Assembly (NCBI GenBank): GCA_035937155.1
Contig: DASYVJ010000086.1
Span: 62,001 to 126,000, forward strand
DNA from: Palsa-870 sp035937155
GTDB taxonomy: Bacteria > Chloroflexota > Dormibacteria > Dormibacterales > Dormibacteraceae
Direction: 5' to 3'
DNA length: 64,000 nucleotides
Below are positions 18,852 through 28,624 of the stretch, in pieces; the stretch's first letter is position 1, and each line of letters begins with the position of its first letter. The position numbers were made by a program, and so were the translations under genes. The notes beneath the pieces were generated by a model. That model was not told the DNA's origin, ran no database searches, and saw nothing but the letters and a program-made list of their open reading frames with translations.

Positions 18852-19529
18852 ATGAGCCCAAACCCGCCGCCCCCGCCGCAGGTCTCGCCCGACGGCAAGT
18901 TCTACTGGGACGGCCAGCGGTGGGTGCCGATGCCAGCTCAGGCTGCCGCGCAGCCATTACCCGTTGCGCCATCACGAGAGCGGTACCCGCCCAGCCATTG
19001 GTTAATCGGCGGCCTCGGAATCGTCGGCGTGATCGTCTTCGCCTCGTTCTGCGCTGATTTGGGGGGTCGCTCCACCAGTTCGTCATTACCAGCAGCGGCA
19101 ACGAGTGCAGGAAGCACACCGGTAACAACGAAATCAGCTGGATGCTCGCCGCAGCCATGTGCAAGCGCGTACAGCCTTACGGTCAGGATCAGCGGTCTCA
19201 ATCCAACCGCGCCGGCGGGATTCTTCAAGCCCGAGGCTGGCAACCACTTTGTACTTATGCGGATGACGATGCGTAACGACGGCGGCCAAGACACGAAGCA
19301 CATAAGCCCAACCGACTTCAAGCTTCGCGATGCAGCGGGAGTTTCACATGACATCACGCTCTCGGACACGCCTGGCTGCGACTTTTGGTCGCCTGTCGAC
19401 CTAGCGCCTGGGGCGACATATCGTCCTAAACCGCTGTGCTTTCAAGCCTCTGGCGATTCGAACGGCAATCTAACGCTTCTGTGGTCTCCAGACATCTTCA
19501 GTCCAACAGCCCAGATTCCGCTTCAGTAA
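18852..19529 (+). CDS. DUF2510-like / membrane-anchored DUF4352-like protein
   Basis: 225 aa. The N-terminus PPPPPQVSPDGKFYWDGQRWVPM is Pro-rich with the DUF2510 motif, followed by one membrane helix (~55-75), a Ser/Thr linker and an extracellular beta domain (~105-225: HFVLMRMTMRNDGGQDTKHISPTDFKLRDA) of the DUF4352/telokin-like type. Such proteins are surface-exposed; function unknown. Intact, unlike its upstream relative. Confidence 0.65.
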   Translation: MSPNPPPPPQVSPDGKFYWDGQRWVPMPAQAAAQPLPVAPSRERYPPSHWLIGGLGIVGVIVFASFCADLGGRSTSSSLPAAATSAGSTPVTTKSAGCSPQPCASAYSLTVRISGLNPTAPAGFFKPEAGNHFVLMRMTMRNDGGQDTKHISPTDFKLRDAAGVSHDITLSDTPGCDFWSPVDLAPGATYRPKPLCFQASGDSNGNLTLLWSPDIFSPTAQIPLQ

Positions 19530-19605
19530 TGGCGACGCTGGCGGCTGCTGGCGGGCTCCCTGAGATGAATTCCGAATGCGACTGGCACGTCATCATCAAG
19601 GGGTA

Positions 19606-19758
19606 ATGCGAACCGAAGCCGAGCTCGCAATCGCCTCCGTTGTCGAGGCCGAATGCCCACTCTGCAAAGTTGAGCTCCGCGTCCATGACGAGCGGACTTG
19701 CTGCCCTTGCTGCGGAGACAGTTACGTGGCTGGTCCAAATCGACTAGAGGTCAGGTAG
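19606..19758 (+). CDS. Small zinc-ribbon-like protein
   Basis: 50 aa from ATG 19606 with CPLC and CCPCC, a four- or five-Cys zinc knuckle pattern. No family recognised. The next open frame (19748-20083) overlaps its end without a start codon, so the two may once have been one gene. Confidence 0.4.
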   Translation: MRTEAELAIASVVEAECPLCKVELRVHDERTCCPCCGDSYVAGPNRLEVR

Positions 19759-20083
19759 CGCACCGGCTCTGGGCAGAGGCGCCCCGATACTCCGGTCGGC
19801 CCTCCTGCGGTTTCTCGACGCTTACGCTCTTGCGGTCATCGGGCAGCTATCACCCGACGACGAATCAATCGTTGCGGCTGCCGTCAGTCAAGCGCCTGGT
19901 CAAACGCCTGACTGGAAGGAGACTGTGCGACGTTCTGCGGGCCTGCCGGAAGGCATCGATGACCGAATTTGTAGGTTGTGGGACGCACAACCGAATGGCA
20001 TGAGCACGATTGAATTCGTTCTCGCCGTCTCGGACGCCACCTCCGTACCGTTGATTGATCCGGTGACGGACGACGCCGAATAG
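19748..20083 (+). pseudogene. Open frame with protein-like composition but no canonical start
   Basis: 112 sense codons from after TAG 19745 to TAG 20081 encode LLRFLDAYALAVIGQLSPDD...DWKETVRRSAGLPEGIDDRI...NGMSTIEFVLAVSDA, which reads like a real small helical protein. There is no ATG, GTG or TTG in the first ~60 codons (CTG at 19769). It is either an N-terminally broken gene or the shifted tail of the zinc-ribbon gene. The rest of 20084-20189 shows nothing. Confidence 0.4.
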
Positions 20084-20189
20084 CGAACCTATCCTTGTCG
20101 CCTCGGCATGAGTCTTGTCGTTTGAATCACGGTGTCAAGGTGCCTGCTACTGGTTGACCTGGGTTGGTCGACAGAGATCGAGGTTCGAC

Positions 20190-20894
20190 TTACCCCTGGA
20201 TGCCCTGGATCGTTGGCGGTGGCGTTCGATGGCGGAGCCAATGAAAGGGCGCCTCGAGGATGAACAGCAGCGCAATCCCAAGCACCGCGGCTCCGGCTAC
20301 GTACCAGGGCCATGGGCCCATCAGATCGAATAGGCTCGCCGTGGGCGGTTTGCTGCGCAGGTACATGTAGTTGGCGCCCGTGACCGCGTCAACTGCGCCG
20401 ACGAGCAACACATAAGCAATCGTGATCGCGATCACTCGGAGGACTGCGTTGCGTCGCGGCCACTGACGGAGGCCGACCACAAGAAACAGTGCCGCCGTAA
20501 CGATGGCTCCATGAGCCACGTAGTACTGGAAGAACGGAAAGCTTGGAAAGTGCTGCGGTAGATCTGGCGTGATCAGGGCCTGGAGCGTGCCGGCCAGTCC
20601 CCAGAAGTAGGTGACTTCGACCAGCAGCTGGTGGCGAAGCAGCAGGGCGAGCGCTGCGATGAAGATTGCCGCGTCACAAAGCTGAAGTGGAAAGGCGGTG
20701 GCGAGCTCCGATCGGCTCAGTCCGCTGGTTGCAAGGTAGATCCACCAGCCGACCTCGGCGCTCACCAGAACCGCGGCCAGGATGCGAGCGGCGGTCGTGG
20801 TCCACGAGCCAGGCCACTGCCTTGCCGCAACGACCAAAGCGGTCGCTGCCACGACGATGGCAGCCACAGCAGCGAGGTGTTCAGTTGCGAGCAC
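20190..20894 (-). CDS. YwaF/TIGR02206-type integral membrane protein
   Basis: 234 aa, about six or seven helices. FPLQLCDAA, YFWGLAGTLQALITPDL, HGAIVTA and NYMYLRSKP are the landmarks I know from the TIGR02206 (YwaF) family, of unknown function. I choose GTG 20894, since a longer version would overlap the divergent oxidoreductase gene. TAGTAT lies 5 nt upstream of this GTG. Confidence 0.75.
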   Translation of the reverse strand: MLATEHLAAVAAIVVAATALVVAARQWPGSWTTTAARILAAVLVSAEVGWWIYLATSGLSRSELATAFPLQLCDAAIFIAALALLLRHQLLVEVTYFWGLAGTLQALITPDLPQHFPSFPFFQYYVAHGAIVTAALFLVVGLRQWPRRNAVLRVIAITIAYVLLVGAVDAVTGANYMYLRSKPPTASLFDLMGPWPWYVAGAAVLGIALLFILEAPFHWLRHRTPPPTIQGIQG

Positions 20895-20912
20895 GCCGCA
20901 TACTAAGCCGCC
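20895..20912. promoter_or_regulatory. Bidirectional promoter with overlapping -10 boxes
   Basis: The 18 nt between the two divergent GTG starts hold CATACTA: + strand CATACT (20899-20904), minus strand TAGTAT (20900-20905). Both genes would be leaderless. Confidence 0.4.
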
Positions 20913-21851
20913 GTGAGCAAGCCGCGGCCGTTCCGGTTTGGCGTCGAGGAGCATCGCGCTGAAGACGGCAATGGTTGGCGCGAGAGAGCGCGCCTCATCG
21001 AGTCGCTGGGGTACTCGACGCTTTACTTACCGGATCATTTCGGCGACCAACTGGGCCCCATCGCTGGTCTCATGTCGGCGGCCGACGCGACCACCACGCT
21101 CAGGGTCGGATCGCTCGTGTTCGACAACGACTACCGGCACCCGGCAGTGGTTGCCAAGGAGGCGGTGACCCTCGACCTCCTATCCGATGGCCGCCTGGAC
21201 TTCGGTCTCGGCGCCGGCTGGCTGGCCTCGGACTACGAACAAACCGGCATTCCATTGGATCCGCCCGCGACACGGATCGAACGCATGGCTGAGGGGCTCG
21301 AGATCATCAAGGCGTTCTTCGCCGGCGGCAGCGTCTCTTTCCACGGCAAGCACTACAACGTGGACGGCCTCGAGGCGGCGCCGAGACCGGCGCAGAAGCC
21401 GCATCCGCCGATCATCATCGGAGGGGGCGGCCGCCGCATGCTGATGTTGGCCGCGCGGGAGGCGAACATCGTCAGCGTCAACTACAAGCTGACCGAGGGA
21501 CGGGTCAGCCGCACCCTGATCCGGACCGGCATGGCGGAAGCGACCGACGAAAAGTTGGGCTGGGTCAAAGAGGCAGCCGGGGCTCGGTTTCCGGAGATCG
21601 AGCTGATGGGCACCATATTCGTCGCCAATGTGACCGACGATCGAGACTCTGTCGCGGCGGCTATGGCGGCGGGCTTTGAGACCGAGCCGCGCGATGTCCT
21701 TGAGATGCCGCACTTCCTGATCGGGACCATCGAGCAGATGATCGAAGACCTGCGGGTTCGACGTGAACGGTTTGGCATCTCCTATTTTGTTGTGCCCGAC
21801 TCGGCTGCCGAGTCGCTGGCGCCGGTCGTCAAGCGTCTGACAGGAACCTGA
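20913..21851 (+). CDS. LLM-class (probably F420-dependent) oxidoreductase
   Basis: 312 aa luciferase-like TIM barrel. Motifs FRFGVEEHRAED, GYSTLYLPDHFGDQLGP, RVGSLVFDNDYRHPAVVAKE, LDLLSDGRLDFGLGAGW and PPIIIGGGGRRML fit the TIGR03621-type group of F420-dependent enzymes common in actinobacteria. Substrate unknown. No F420 biosynthesis gene is in the window. Confidence 0.85.
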   Translation: MSKPRPFRFGVEEHRAEDGNGWRERARLIESLGYSTLYLPDHFGDQLGPIAGLMSAADATTTLRVGSLVFDNDYRHPAVVAKEAVTLDLLSDGRLDFGLGAGWLASDYEQTGIPLDPPATRIERMAEGLEIIKAFFAGGSVSFHGKHYNVDGLEAAPRPAQKPHPPIIIGGGGRRMLMLAAREANIVSVNYKLTEGRVSRTLIRTGMAEATDEKLGWVKEAAGARFPEIELMGTIFVANVTDDRDSVAAAMAAGFETEPRDVLEMPHFLIGTIEQMIEDLRVRRERFGISYFVVPDSAAESLAPVVKRLTGT

Positions 21852-21875
21852 GGTCCTCCTGTAGATTTGGTGGCG

Positions 21876-23471
<1,596 letters not shown>

Positions 23472-23483
23472 CGGCGGCGCCTT

Positions 23484-23625
23484 AACAGGCTGGGTTGCAA
23501 GGCCGCTTGCCCGGCCCTAAATTCAGCCGCAGTTGGTGCGTCAGGAGCTGGGGGCAATCAGTAAGTCCCATCCTTATCGCCGCTTGCGCGCAGGGGGCTC
23601 CGATAGAGGGAGGGCCCGCCACAGG
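23484..23625. repeat. Dispersed intergenic repeat, copy B (composite)
   Basis: The outer parts match copy A (5048-5145). The central 41 nt (CAATCAGTAAGTCC...GCGCGCAG, 23554-23594) match copy C at 8883-8922. So copy B equals A with C inserted, after GAGCTGGGG. It fills most of the gap after malate synthase. Confidence 0.65.
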
Positions 23626-23646
23626 AGGGCTGATCGGGGGCGGGGG

Positions 23647-23949
23647 CTAGGGGCCGACCCTGGGGGTCGCCGGCGGCTTGCCGGGCAGCCGGCGCCACTG
23701 ACGGGGCCCGACGCCGTTGTTCGGGTTGCCTGGCACGAACGCGACCGCCGACGGCTTGACCATGCAATTGTCCTTCCGCACGACGCTTCGCTCTCCGCCT
23801 TCCTGGTGCTCGATCACGACCGTCCGCTCGAGCACCGCTCGCACGCGGACCTGTTTGCCATCGACCATGGCGTTGAAGCCGCCGCTGACTTCGTGATTGA
23901 GGGGTGGGACGATGCTTGCCAGAGAAACGAGATCAACGATCTTGCTCAT
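23647..23949 (-). CDS. Small protein of a tandem paralogous pair (1)
   Basis: 100 aa from ATG 23949. Core VDGKQVRVRAVLERTVVIEH...VRKDNCMVKP matches the neighbour at 24096-24428 (VDGRRVWVTAVLERTAVVEP...VNRQRLMVNP). Probably a small beta-barrel; no family recognised. Its Gly/Pro/Arg-rich tail is disordered. Confidence 0.6.
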   Translation of the reverse strand: MSKIVDLVSLASIVPPLNHEVSGGFNAMVDGKQVRVRAVLERTVVIEHQEGGERSVVRKDNCMVKPSAVAFVPGNPNNGVGPRQWRRLPGKPPATPRVGP

Positions 23950-24095
23950 ATAGTGGCTTCCCTCGGGCTTGGTAGGCGGTTTCAAACCGCCGAAATAAAA
24001 AAGCGCCGAACGATGTTCGGCGGAAGCTAATTTTACCAGAAGCCCGCCTACATACCGATCGTAAAGCGAGTCTACGCGGGGTGAGGCGGCGGCCG

Positions 24096-24428
24096 CTAGG
24101 CGGCTGAGCTGTGCTCCTGCATGCGGAGCTGCCGTGCAGCCTCACGCCCGCGGCGTGCAGCTTCCTTGCTCGCCAGGTGGCGAACACGCAGATGCGTAGG
24201 GTTGACCATCAGGCGCTGGCGGTTGACCAGGACCTTCGGCTCCCCGGGAGCGGGTTCGACCACAGCCGTGCGCTCGAGCACTGCGGTCACCCAGACCCGG
24301 CGCCCGTCCACCTCGGCTTCGAAGTCGGGGAGGATCTCGTCGTCTTCGTCCATCGAGACGCTGTCAAGCCGCACCAGCTCACCGCGGGTGCTCGACGGGA
24401 TCTCGATGTTCTTTCGGTTTGAAGCCAT
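24096..24428 (-). CDS. Small protein of a tandem paralogous pair (2)
   Basis: 110 aa from ATG 24428 with the same VDG-VxVxAVLERT core, an acidic N-terminal part (MDEDDEILPDFEAE) and a basic Arg/Ala-rich C-terminal helix. Its 5' end overlaps the 3' end of dedA by 50 nt in another frame. Function unknown; the shared core suggests a binding domain. Confidence 0.6.
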   Translation of the reverse strand: MASNRKNIEIPSSTRGELVRLDSVSMDEDDEILPDFEAEVDGRRVWVTAVLERTAVVEPAPGEPKVLVNRQRLMVNPTHLRVRHLASKEAARRGREAARQLRMQEHSSAA

Positions 24429-25086
24429 GCTCATATGCGAGATACCCGATCGCGAGCAGGATGAAACCCGTAACCAGCCACGGAAGCAGGTGCGCCGGGA
24501 ACAAGCCAAACATGACTCGAGCTCGCGGCCCCAGCCGGCGTCCCAATTCGAGGAAGATGAAGGCCCAGATCGAGGCGGAGACAAGAACGCACGGAATAAA
24601 TACCTTGTAGGGGACCCCAAGTATTCCAGACAGGGCGGAAAGCACGATCCGCATGCCCGGGATGTGCCGGCCGACGATGATGGCCAAGGGCCCCCACCGC
24701 TTGAAGATCCGTTCGGCGAGGAGCATCCGCTCGTCGGTAATACCGATATATCGGCCGAAACGCTTAATGAACGGCCGGCCGTACCGCCTGCTGATGGTCA
24801 GGTTGCAGGCGCTCCCCAGGACCGCACCGCCTACTACGGCGAGATAAGCCATCGGGTAGGGGATGGCGCCGGTCGTCGTCAGGTAGCCGCCGTAGAGAAT
24901 GGCCACGTCGCCAGGCGCCGGCAGAGGCACGCCGAGCTCTTCGAAGAAGATGACGAAGAAAAGGCCGCCGGTCTGGTGATCCAGGACGAAAAGGCGAACA
25001 GCCCGCGTCAGCGGACGCCACCAGCTTGGCTCGCGCAGCCAGTCGGGTAGCTCGAACGCCGCGAACGAGGCCAGCGCCTGTAGCAA
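24379..25086 (-). CDS. dedA: DedA family membrane protein
   Basis: 235 aa, several helices. FFEELGVPLPAPGDVAILYGG and the GRHIPGMRIVLSALSGILGVP box are the DedA/SNARE-associated signature; members act as lipid flippases or scramblases (undecaprenyl phosphate or phosphatidylethanolamine) linked to proton motive force. TTG 25086 is the best start; longer versions lie inside lipB. It follows lipB by 19 nt, so it is in the lipA-lipB operon. Confidence 0.85.
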   Translation of the reverse strand: MLQALASFAAFELPDWLREPSWWRPLTRAVRLFVLDHQTGGLFFVIFFEELGVPLPAPGDVAILYGGYLTTTGAIPYPMAYLAVVGGAVLGSACNLTISRRYGRPFIKRFGRYIGITDERMLLAERIFKRWGPLAIIVGRHIPGMRIVLSALSGILGVPYKVFIPCVLVSASIWAFIFLELGRRLGPRARVMFGLFPAHLLPWLVTGFILLAIGYLAYEHGFKPKEHRDPVEHPR

Positions 25087-25105
25087 GCCGGCCAGCCTTA
25101 CGCCG

Positions 25106-25807
25106 TCAGCGTGCCGGTGTCGGCAGAACCTTCTGGGCGGAACCCCACTCGAGCTTGGCGCCGAAGACATCGGAGAAATGCTCCGCATACGCTCGGGCTG
25201 CGGCCGCTGTCTCGACCTGCTCACCGGTGACCGACTTCACCGAGGTCGGCCGCTTGTCGGCATGCCCGCAAGGGATGATGCCGTCGAAATACGCGAGGTC
25301 GGTCGTGAGGTTGAGGGCAAACCCGTGACTCACGATCGAGCGGTTCAGCTTGATCCCGATGGCGGCCAGCTTCTCGCCTCCTGTCCACACGCCCGTGAGG
25401 CCTGGCTCGCCCGGCTGTGAATCGATGCCCAGGTCGTGCAGGTAATCGATCAGCGAGCGTTCGAGCCGCTCGAGGTACTGCGGGATCGTCAACCCGAATT
25501 GCGCCAGGTCGAGGACCGGGTACCCGACCAGCTGGCCCGGGCCGTGATAAGTCGCTTCGCCGCCGCGGTCGGACCAGATGACCTCGACGTGTCGCCGCGC
25601 TCGTTCCGTTTCATCCCAAAGGAGGTGATCGGGCTGGGCGGCCTTGCCCATGGTGAAGACGTGCGGGTGCTCGAGAAGAAGCAGCGTGGCGGGCTCATGG
25701 CCGTCGCGCACGGCGGAGACGAGCTCCGCCTGCATGTCCCAGGCCTCCCGGTAGGGAGTGCTACCCAGCCAGCAGGCTCTTACGGGCTGGAACTTGTTCA
25801 TCGGCAT
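25106..25807 (-). CDS. lipB: Lipoyl(octanoyl) transferase LipB
   Basis: 233 aa. Moves octanoyl from acyl carrier protein to the target lysine of lipoyl domains. Motifs YREAWDMQAELV, LLLEHPHVFTMGK, RGGEATYHGPGQLVGYPVLDL and IGIKLNRSIVSHGFALN include the catalytic Lys region; the acyl-site Cys lies in GIIPCGHADKRPTS. Overlaps the lipA end by 47 nt. Confidence 0.94.
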   Translation of the reverse strand: MPMNKFQPVRACWLGSTPYREAWDMQAELVSAVRDGHEPATLLLLEHPHVFTMGKAAQPDHLLWDETERARRHVEVIWSDRGGEATYHGPGQLVGYPVLDLAQFGLTIPQYLERLERSLIDYLHDLGIDSQPGEPGLTGVWTGGEKLAAIGIKLNRSIVSHGFALNLTTDLAYFDGIIPCGHADKRPTSVKSVTGEQVETAAAARAYAEHFSDVFGAKLEWGSAQKVLPTPAR

Positions 25808-26654
25808 GGTATGAGGAGCGGACCAGCGGACCGGCTTCGACGTGGCCGAATCCCATCCCGAGCGCCTGCTCTTTCAAGCGGGCGAACTCTTCCGGGCGGT
25901 AGTAGCGGACAACCTCGGCGTGCTTCTTTGACGGCCGCAGGTACTGGCCAACCGTCAGCACGTCGATGTTGTGCTCGCGCATGTTGCGAAAGACGTCGAG
26001 GAGCTCGTCTTCGGTTTCGCCCAACCCCACCATCAGGCCCGACTTGGTCACTATGTGCGGCGCGGTCGATTTCACGTGGCGGAGGAGGGCCAGGCTGTTG
26101 GCATAAACAGCCTTCGGCCGGATCCGCGAATAGAGGCGCGGCACCGTCTCGGTGTTGTGGTTGAAGATGTCCGGCCCAGCCTCGACAACAATCTGAACGG
26201 ACTCCAGGTCGCCCTGGAAGTCGGGCGTCAGGACTTCGATCGTCGTCCCGGGGCTGCGGCGCCGGATCGCGCGAATCGTCTGCGCGAAGATGCCGGCGCC
26301 GCCGTCCCTCAGATCATCTCGGTCGACCGAGGTGATGACCGCGTGCTTCAGCCCGAGTTCGGCGACCGATTCGGCGACCCGCAGAGGTTCGCCGAGGTCG
26401 AGCTCTGTCGGCCGGCCGGATGTCACGGCGCAGAAGCGGCATGCGCGCGTGCAAACGTCGCCAAGGATCATGAACGTGGCCGTCCTGCGGTTCCAGCAGT
26501 CGAAGATGTTCGGGCACCGCGCCTCTTCGCAAACAGTGTGCAGGCGCCCGCTGCGCACCATCTGCTTGAGGTCTTTGAAGTTCTCGCCTTCCGTGACCCG
26601 CACTCGAATCCAGTCGGGGATTGGGCTCAGGCTCAGAGGCTGGGGACTGCTCAC
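25761..26654 (-). CDS. lipA: Lipoyl synthase LipA
   Basis: 297 aa radical-SAM enzyme that inserts two sulfurs into octanoyl-lysine. First cluster CEEARCPNIFDC (auxiliary 4Fe-4S), second CTRACRFC (SAM cluster) and the C-terminal VRSSYHAD Ser ligand are all present. Its start overlaps the stop of the E2 gene upstream by 4 nt, tying lipoate synthesis to a lipoylated protein. Confidence 0.96.
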   Translation of the reverse strand: MSSPQPLSLSPIPDWIRVRVTEGENFKDLKQMVRSGRLHTVCEEARCPNIFDCWNRRTATFMILGDVCTRACRFCAVTSGRPTELDLGEPLRVAESVAELGLKHAVITSVDRDDLRDGGAGIFAQTIRAIRRRSPGTTIEVLTPDFQGDLESVQIVVEAGPDIFNHNTETVPRLYSRIRPKAVYANSLALLRHVKSTAPHIVTKSGLMVGLGETEDELLDVFRNMREHNIDVLTVGQYLRPSKKHAEVVRYYRPEEFARLKEQALGMGFGHVEAGPLVRSSYHADEQVPARKSLLAG

Positions 26655-27973
26655 AGGCGGATGCTACCGGGGGTCCACTCTTCGAGTCGTTTCTTGATGC
26701 TGCCGAGGAACTGGCCGGCCATCATCCCGTCGATGATTCGATGGTCGAAGCTCAGGCACATGTTCATCATGTGGCGGACCGCGATCGCGTCGGCGATTAT
26801 GACTGGCCTCTTGACGATGGATTCGGTCGTGAGGATCGCGGCCTGCGGTTGGTTGATGATGGGCTGGCTGGCGACCGAGCCGGTCGAGCCGGTGTTGTTC
26901 AACGTGAAGGTGCCGCCCTGCACGTCCTCCGGCTTGAGGTGCTTGTTGCGGGCACGCTCGATCAGGTCGTTGAGCCCTCGGACCAGGTCGGTGAACCCGA
27001 GCTGATCGGCGTCCTTGAGCACCGGGACGATGAGCCCGTCGGGGATCGAGACGGCGACACCCATATTTATGTAGCGCTTGAGGACGACGCCGTCGTCAGT
27101 CCAGGTCGAGTTGAGCCACGGGTACTCCTTTATCGCCTCGCAGACGATCTGCACCACGAAGGGCAGGTACGTCAGGGCCGCTCCGTGACGTGCCTTGAAG
27201 CTGTCTTTCTCGGCGTCACGGTAGCGGACAAGATTCGTCACGTCGATCTCTTGCAGGGTCCATGCATGCGGAGATGTGGCGAGGCTGCGCACCATGTGCT
27301 CGGCGATCGAGCGGCGCATCACGCTCAGCTTCACGAGCTCTTCGCGAGCGCCGTCGACTCGCGCCGGCGCCGGCTTGGCTGGGGCGGGAGCCTGCGCTGC
27401 GGCGGTTGCAGCAGGTGCTGCCGGCGCGGGCCGGCCGGTTCCCACCGCCGCCAGGACGTCGTCGCGGGTGACCCGCCCGCCCATCCCGGAGCCGCGCAGA
27501 CCCGCCGCATCGATGCCGTGCTCGGCCGCCAGCTTGCGCACTGCAGGTGACAGGCGTGGCCGATCGGCATTGCCATCGTCGCTTGGCGCGGCAACCGCAG
27601 GCTCGGGCGGAACCTCCGTTTGAGCTACACCGGTGGCGATCGTCGGCGTGGCAGGAGGCGCGGCCGCCGCAGGCGCTGCACCAGTGGCGGTCGTCGGAGT
27701 GGCAGGAGGCGCGGCCGCCGCAGGCGCTGCACCGGCGACCTCGATCTGTGCGATCACCGCGCCCACGCGCACGGTCTCACCCTCGGGGACCGAGATCTTG
27801 ACCAATGTGCCTTCAAAGGGCGACGGGATCTCGGCGTTGACCTTGTCGGTCACCACCCCCACGAGGGGCTCGTCGCGCTTCACGAAGTCACCCTCGTGCT
27901 TGAGCCACTTATCGACAGTGCCCTCGGTGACCGACTCGCCGAGCTGGGGCATCTTGATCTGGGCGAGGCCCAT
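26651..27973 (-). CDS. 2-oxoacid dehydrogenase E2 (dihydrolipoyl acyltransferase)
   Basis: 440 aa. Lipoyl domain (~1-76, VTDKVNAEIPS holds the lipoyl Lys), Ala/Pro linker (~80-125) with a duplicated 17-aa unit, peripheral subunit-binding domain (~143-178: LSPAVRKLAAEHGIDAAGL) and catalytic domain ending in SFDHRIIDGMMAG with the catalytic His. It could serve 2-oxoglutarate, branched-chain or pyruvate complexes; E1 and E3 are not here, so I give no symbol. First gene of an E2-lipA-lipB-dedA operon. TACACT lies 9 nt before the ATG. Confidence 0.92.
   Translation of the reverse strand: MGLAQIKMPQLGESVTEGTVDKWLKHEGDFVKRDEPLVGVVTDKVNAEIPSPFEGTLVKISVPEGETVRVGAVIAQIEVAGAAPAAAAPPATPTTATGAAPAAAAPPATPTIATGVAQTEVPPEPAVAAPSDDGNADRPRLSPAVRKLAAEHGIDAAGLRGSGMGGRVTRDDVLAAVGTGRPAPAAPAATAAAQAPAPAKPAPARVDGAREELVKLSVMRRSIAEHMVRSLATSPHAWTLQEIDVTNLVRYRDAEKDSFKARHGAALTYLPFVVQIVCEAIKEYPWLNSTWTDDGVVLKRYINMGVAVSIPDGLIVPVLKDADQLGFTDLVRGLNDLIERARNKHLKPEDVQGGTFTLNNTGSTGSVASQPIINQPQAAILTTESIVKRPVIIADAIAVRHMMNMCLSFDHRIIDGMMAGQFLGSIKKRLEEWTPGSIRL
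27625..27745 (-). repeat. Tandem duplication in the E2 linker
   Basis: About 51 nt repeated nearly exactly (coding AAPAAAAPPATPTxATG twice). It lies in the flexible linker and keeps the frame, so only linker length changes. Confidence 0.7.
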
Positions 27974-28033
27974 ATGGAGTCGAGTGTAGCGGCCCCTACA
28001 TTCGGCTGGCTAGACTCGGTAAGTCGATCGCCG

Positions 28034-28039
28034 TATACC
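28034..28039 (+). promoter_or_regulatory. Candidate -10 (leaderless)
   Basis: TATACC with 6 nt to the ATG at 28046; no ribosome-binding site. Confidence 0.4.
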
Positions 28040-28045
28040 TCCGTC

Positions 28046-28510
28046 ATGACACCGACCGACGGCGCAGGCGGCGAGGCCTTTTTCAATCGCCCCGGTATAG
28101 CCGTCGTGAGTTGGGAAGCGGCCTCCAGGGCTGTTTACATTGAGTGGCAAGGCTGGGCGACTCCGGACGAGTTCGCCGCGGCCCTTGATTCTGGAGTTGC
28201 CACCCTGATCGCGCACCACAGCACGCTCTGGCTGGCTGACTGTCGCGGCATGAAGACAATCCAGCAGTCGGACCAGGAGTGGCTCGATAAACACTGGTTT
28301 CCGCGCGTTCTCGCGGCAGGATTGAAGCGGATGGCTCTCGTGATCCCGATCAGCGGCCTGGCCAAGATGAACCTCGAGGAAATCATGGGTAAGGTTCCGA
28401 ACACCGATCTGGAAGTCGGGTTTTTCGCCACGGTCGCCGAGGCCAGGACATGGCTGACGGCGCGACCCACCAGCACGCCTAGCGGCCTGACGGCAATCCC
28501 GGTTTCTTAG
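28046..28510 (+). CDS. STAS/SpoIIAA-like fold protein
   Basis: 154 aa. AVYIEWQGWATPDEFAAALDSG, LWLADCRGMKTIQQSDQEWL and RMALVIPISGLAKMNLEEIM resemble the SpoIIAA-like/STAS superfamily of small regulatory or sensory proteins. No transmembrane helix. It diverges from the E2 gene. The family call is by eye only. Confidence 0.5.
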   Translation: MTPTDGAGGEAFFNRPGIAVVSWEAASRAVYIEWQGWATPDEFAAALDSGVATLIAHHSTLWLADCRGMKTIQQSDQEWLDKHWFPRVLAAGLKRMALVIPISGLAKMNLEEIMGKVPNTDLEVGFFATVAEARTWLTARPTSTPSGLTAIPVS

Positions 28511-28612
28511 GCGCGGCTTGATCACGCCTCAGGTGCACGAAGTTCTTGTCGATGAGCCGTGGGTGGCCGGCACGTAGAGATCGGTTCCCATGGGATTCCA
28601 AGGTTCGCCTGT

Positions 28613-28618
28613 TAAGTT
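28613..28618 (+). promoter_or_regulatory. Candidate -10 (leaderless)
   Basis: TAAGTT with 6 nt to the GTG at 28625. Confidence 0.35.
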
Positions 28619-28624
28619 CGGCTC

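Noticed and set aside
27625..27745. Repeat array that might suggest a CRISPR or satellite
   Set aside because: Two 51-nt units in frame, coding the E2 linker; no spacers.
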